Source of the DNA: Alphaproteobacteria bacterium
Lineage (GTDB): Bacteria > Pseudomonadota > Alphaproteobacteria > UBA828
Direction of reading: 5' to 3'
Assembly: GCA_030604165.1 (NCBI GenBank)
Contig: JAUVWK010000180.1
Span: 1 to 6,052, forward strand
DNA length: 6,052 bases
The notes below the pieces were generated by a model. That model saw only the letters and a list, made by a program, of their open reading frames with translations. It did no database searches and was not told the DNA's origin. This document shows, piece after piece, positions 5,622-6,052 of the stretch; position 1 is the first letter of the stretch, and each line of letters begins with the position of its first letter. A program made the translations under genes and the position numbers.

Positions 5622-6052
5622 ATGGTACTCGGCCTGATCAAGTACGGGCTGTCCAAGAGTTACCCCGGTAAGCGCTTCCTGAGCCGGCGGCCGGACCTGA
5701 AGCCGGCCTACGACATCGTGATTATCGGTGGCGGTGGGCACGGCTTGGCGGCGGCCTATTACCTGGCCAAGCAGCACGGCGTTACCAGTGTCGCGGTGCT
5801 CGAGAAGGGCTATATCGGCGGCGGCAATACCGGGCGCAACACCGCCATCGTCCGTTCCAACTACCTGACGCCCGAAGGGGTCGCGTTCTACGACGAGAGC
5901 CTGCGGCTGTTTCAGGGCCTGAGCCAGGAGTTGGACTACAACATCTTCTATTCCGAGCGCGGCCATTTCACGCTGGCCCACAGCGATGCGGCGATCCGCA
6001 CATCGCGCTGGCGCGCCGAGGTCAACAAGCATTTGGGCGTCGAGTCCGAAGT
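5622..6052 (+). CDS. mgdA: FAD-dependent oxidoreductase, sarcosine oxidase beta-like; probable N-methylglutamate dehydrogenase subunit (partial, 3' end off the window)
   Basis: The reading frame is open from the ATG to the right edge (143 full codons). The sequence reads MVLGLIKYGLSKSYPGKR, then YDIVIIGGGGHGLAAAYYLAK with the dinucleotide-binding glycines 36, 38 and 41. VAVLEKG follows, with Glu61 for the FAD ribose, then GGGNTGRNT (66-74) and RSNYLTPEG. These blocks match the beta subunit of heterotetrameric sarcosine oxidase and its N-methylglutamate dehydrogenase relative. That complex oxidises the N-methyl group, returning glutamate plus a one-carbon unit. The assignment to N-methylglutamate rather than sarcosine rests on gmaS lying 58 bases upstream; sequence alone would allow SoxB. 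AAGG (5614-5617) four bases before the ATG and GGAG (5607-5610) further up can serve as ribosome site. The other subunits (delta, alpha and gamma type) and the N-methylglutamate synthase genes would be expected downstream. Confidence 0.85.
   Translation, partial: MVLGLIKYGLSKSYPGKRFLSRRPDLKPAYDIVIIGGGGHGLAAAYYLAKQHGVTSVAVLEKGYIGGGNTGRNTAIVRSNYLTPEGVAFYDESLRLFQGLSQELDYNIFYSERGHFTLAHSDAAIRTSRWRAEVNKHLGVESE

Noticed and set aside
5490..6032. A 180-codon minus-strand frame at the right end
   Set aside because: It lies opposite the gmaS end and the FAD oxidoreductase start, which has an unambiguous FAD-binding motif. No family features are seen in the antisense product.

Overview
The window looks like chromosomal DNA of a GC-rich alphaproteobacterium, possibly a Rhodospirillales-like lineage. 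The main evidence is a C4-pathway 5-aminolevulinate synthase (HemA), which is typical of that class, together with a GC-rich third-codon-position style throughout. The exact taxon is inference. I see no insertion sequence, tRNA, rRNA or CRISPR array.

Layout, left to right. Bases 1-315 form a near-perfect inverted repeat (two 149-base arms, two mismatches, 17-base loop). It duplicates the last 31 codons of hemA and the DNA just downstream, in opposite orientation. It is either a real inverted duplication or a fold-back assembly artefact. The intact hemA (220-1452, minus) follows. A 251-base divergent intergenic region then carries a plausible hemA promoter with an Irr/ICE-like palindrome in its spacer and a terminator-like hairpin in the hemA leader. 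Next come a radical SAM protein (1704-2582, plus) and a class I metal-dependent O-methyltransferase (2576-3244, minus), whose 3' ends overlap by 7 bases.

The right half is a coherent block. An XRE helix-turn-helix/cupin regulator (3436-4092) is followed by a glutamine-synthetase-family ligase that I identify as gamma-glutamylmethylamide synthetase GmaS (4256-5563). After it comes the 5' part of a sarcosine-oxidase-beta-like FAD oxidoreductase, probably MgdA of N-methylglutamate dehydrogenase (5622 to the window end, truncated). Together these indicate the start of an N-methylglutamate (NMG) pathway locus. In that pathway GmaS condenses methylamine with glutamate, the N-methylglutamate synthase MgsABC (not seen; expected beyond the right edge or elsewhere) makes N-methylglutamate, and MgdABCD oxidises it, returning glutamate and a one-carbon unit. 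The cupin regulator is a good candidate for the local sensor. A palindrome overlapping a TTGACA -35 element upstream of gmaS is a candidate operator.

The individual genes belong to known families. The least explained features are the fold-back at the left edge, the regulatory architecture of the hemA upstream region, and the function of the radical SAM protein.
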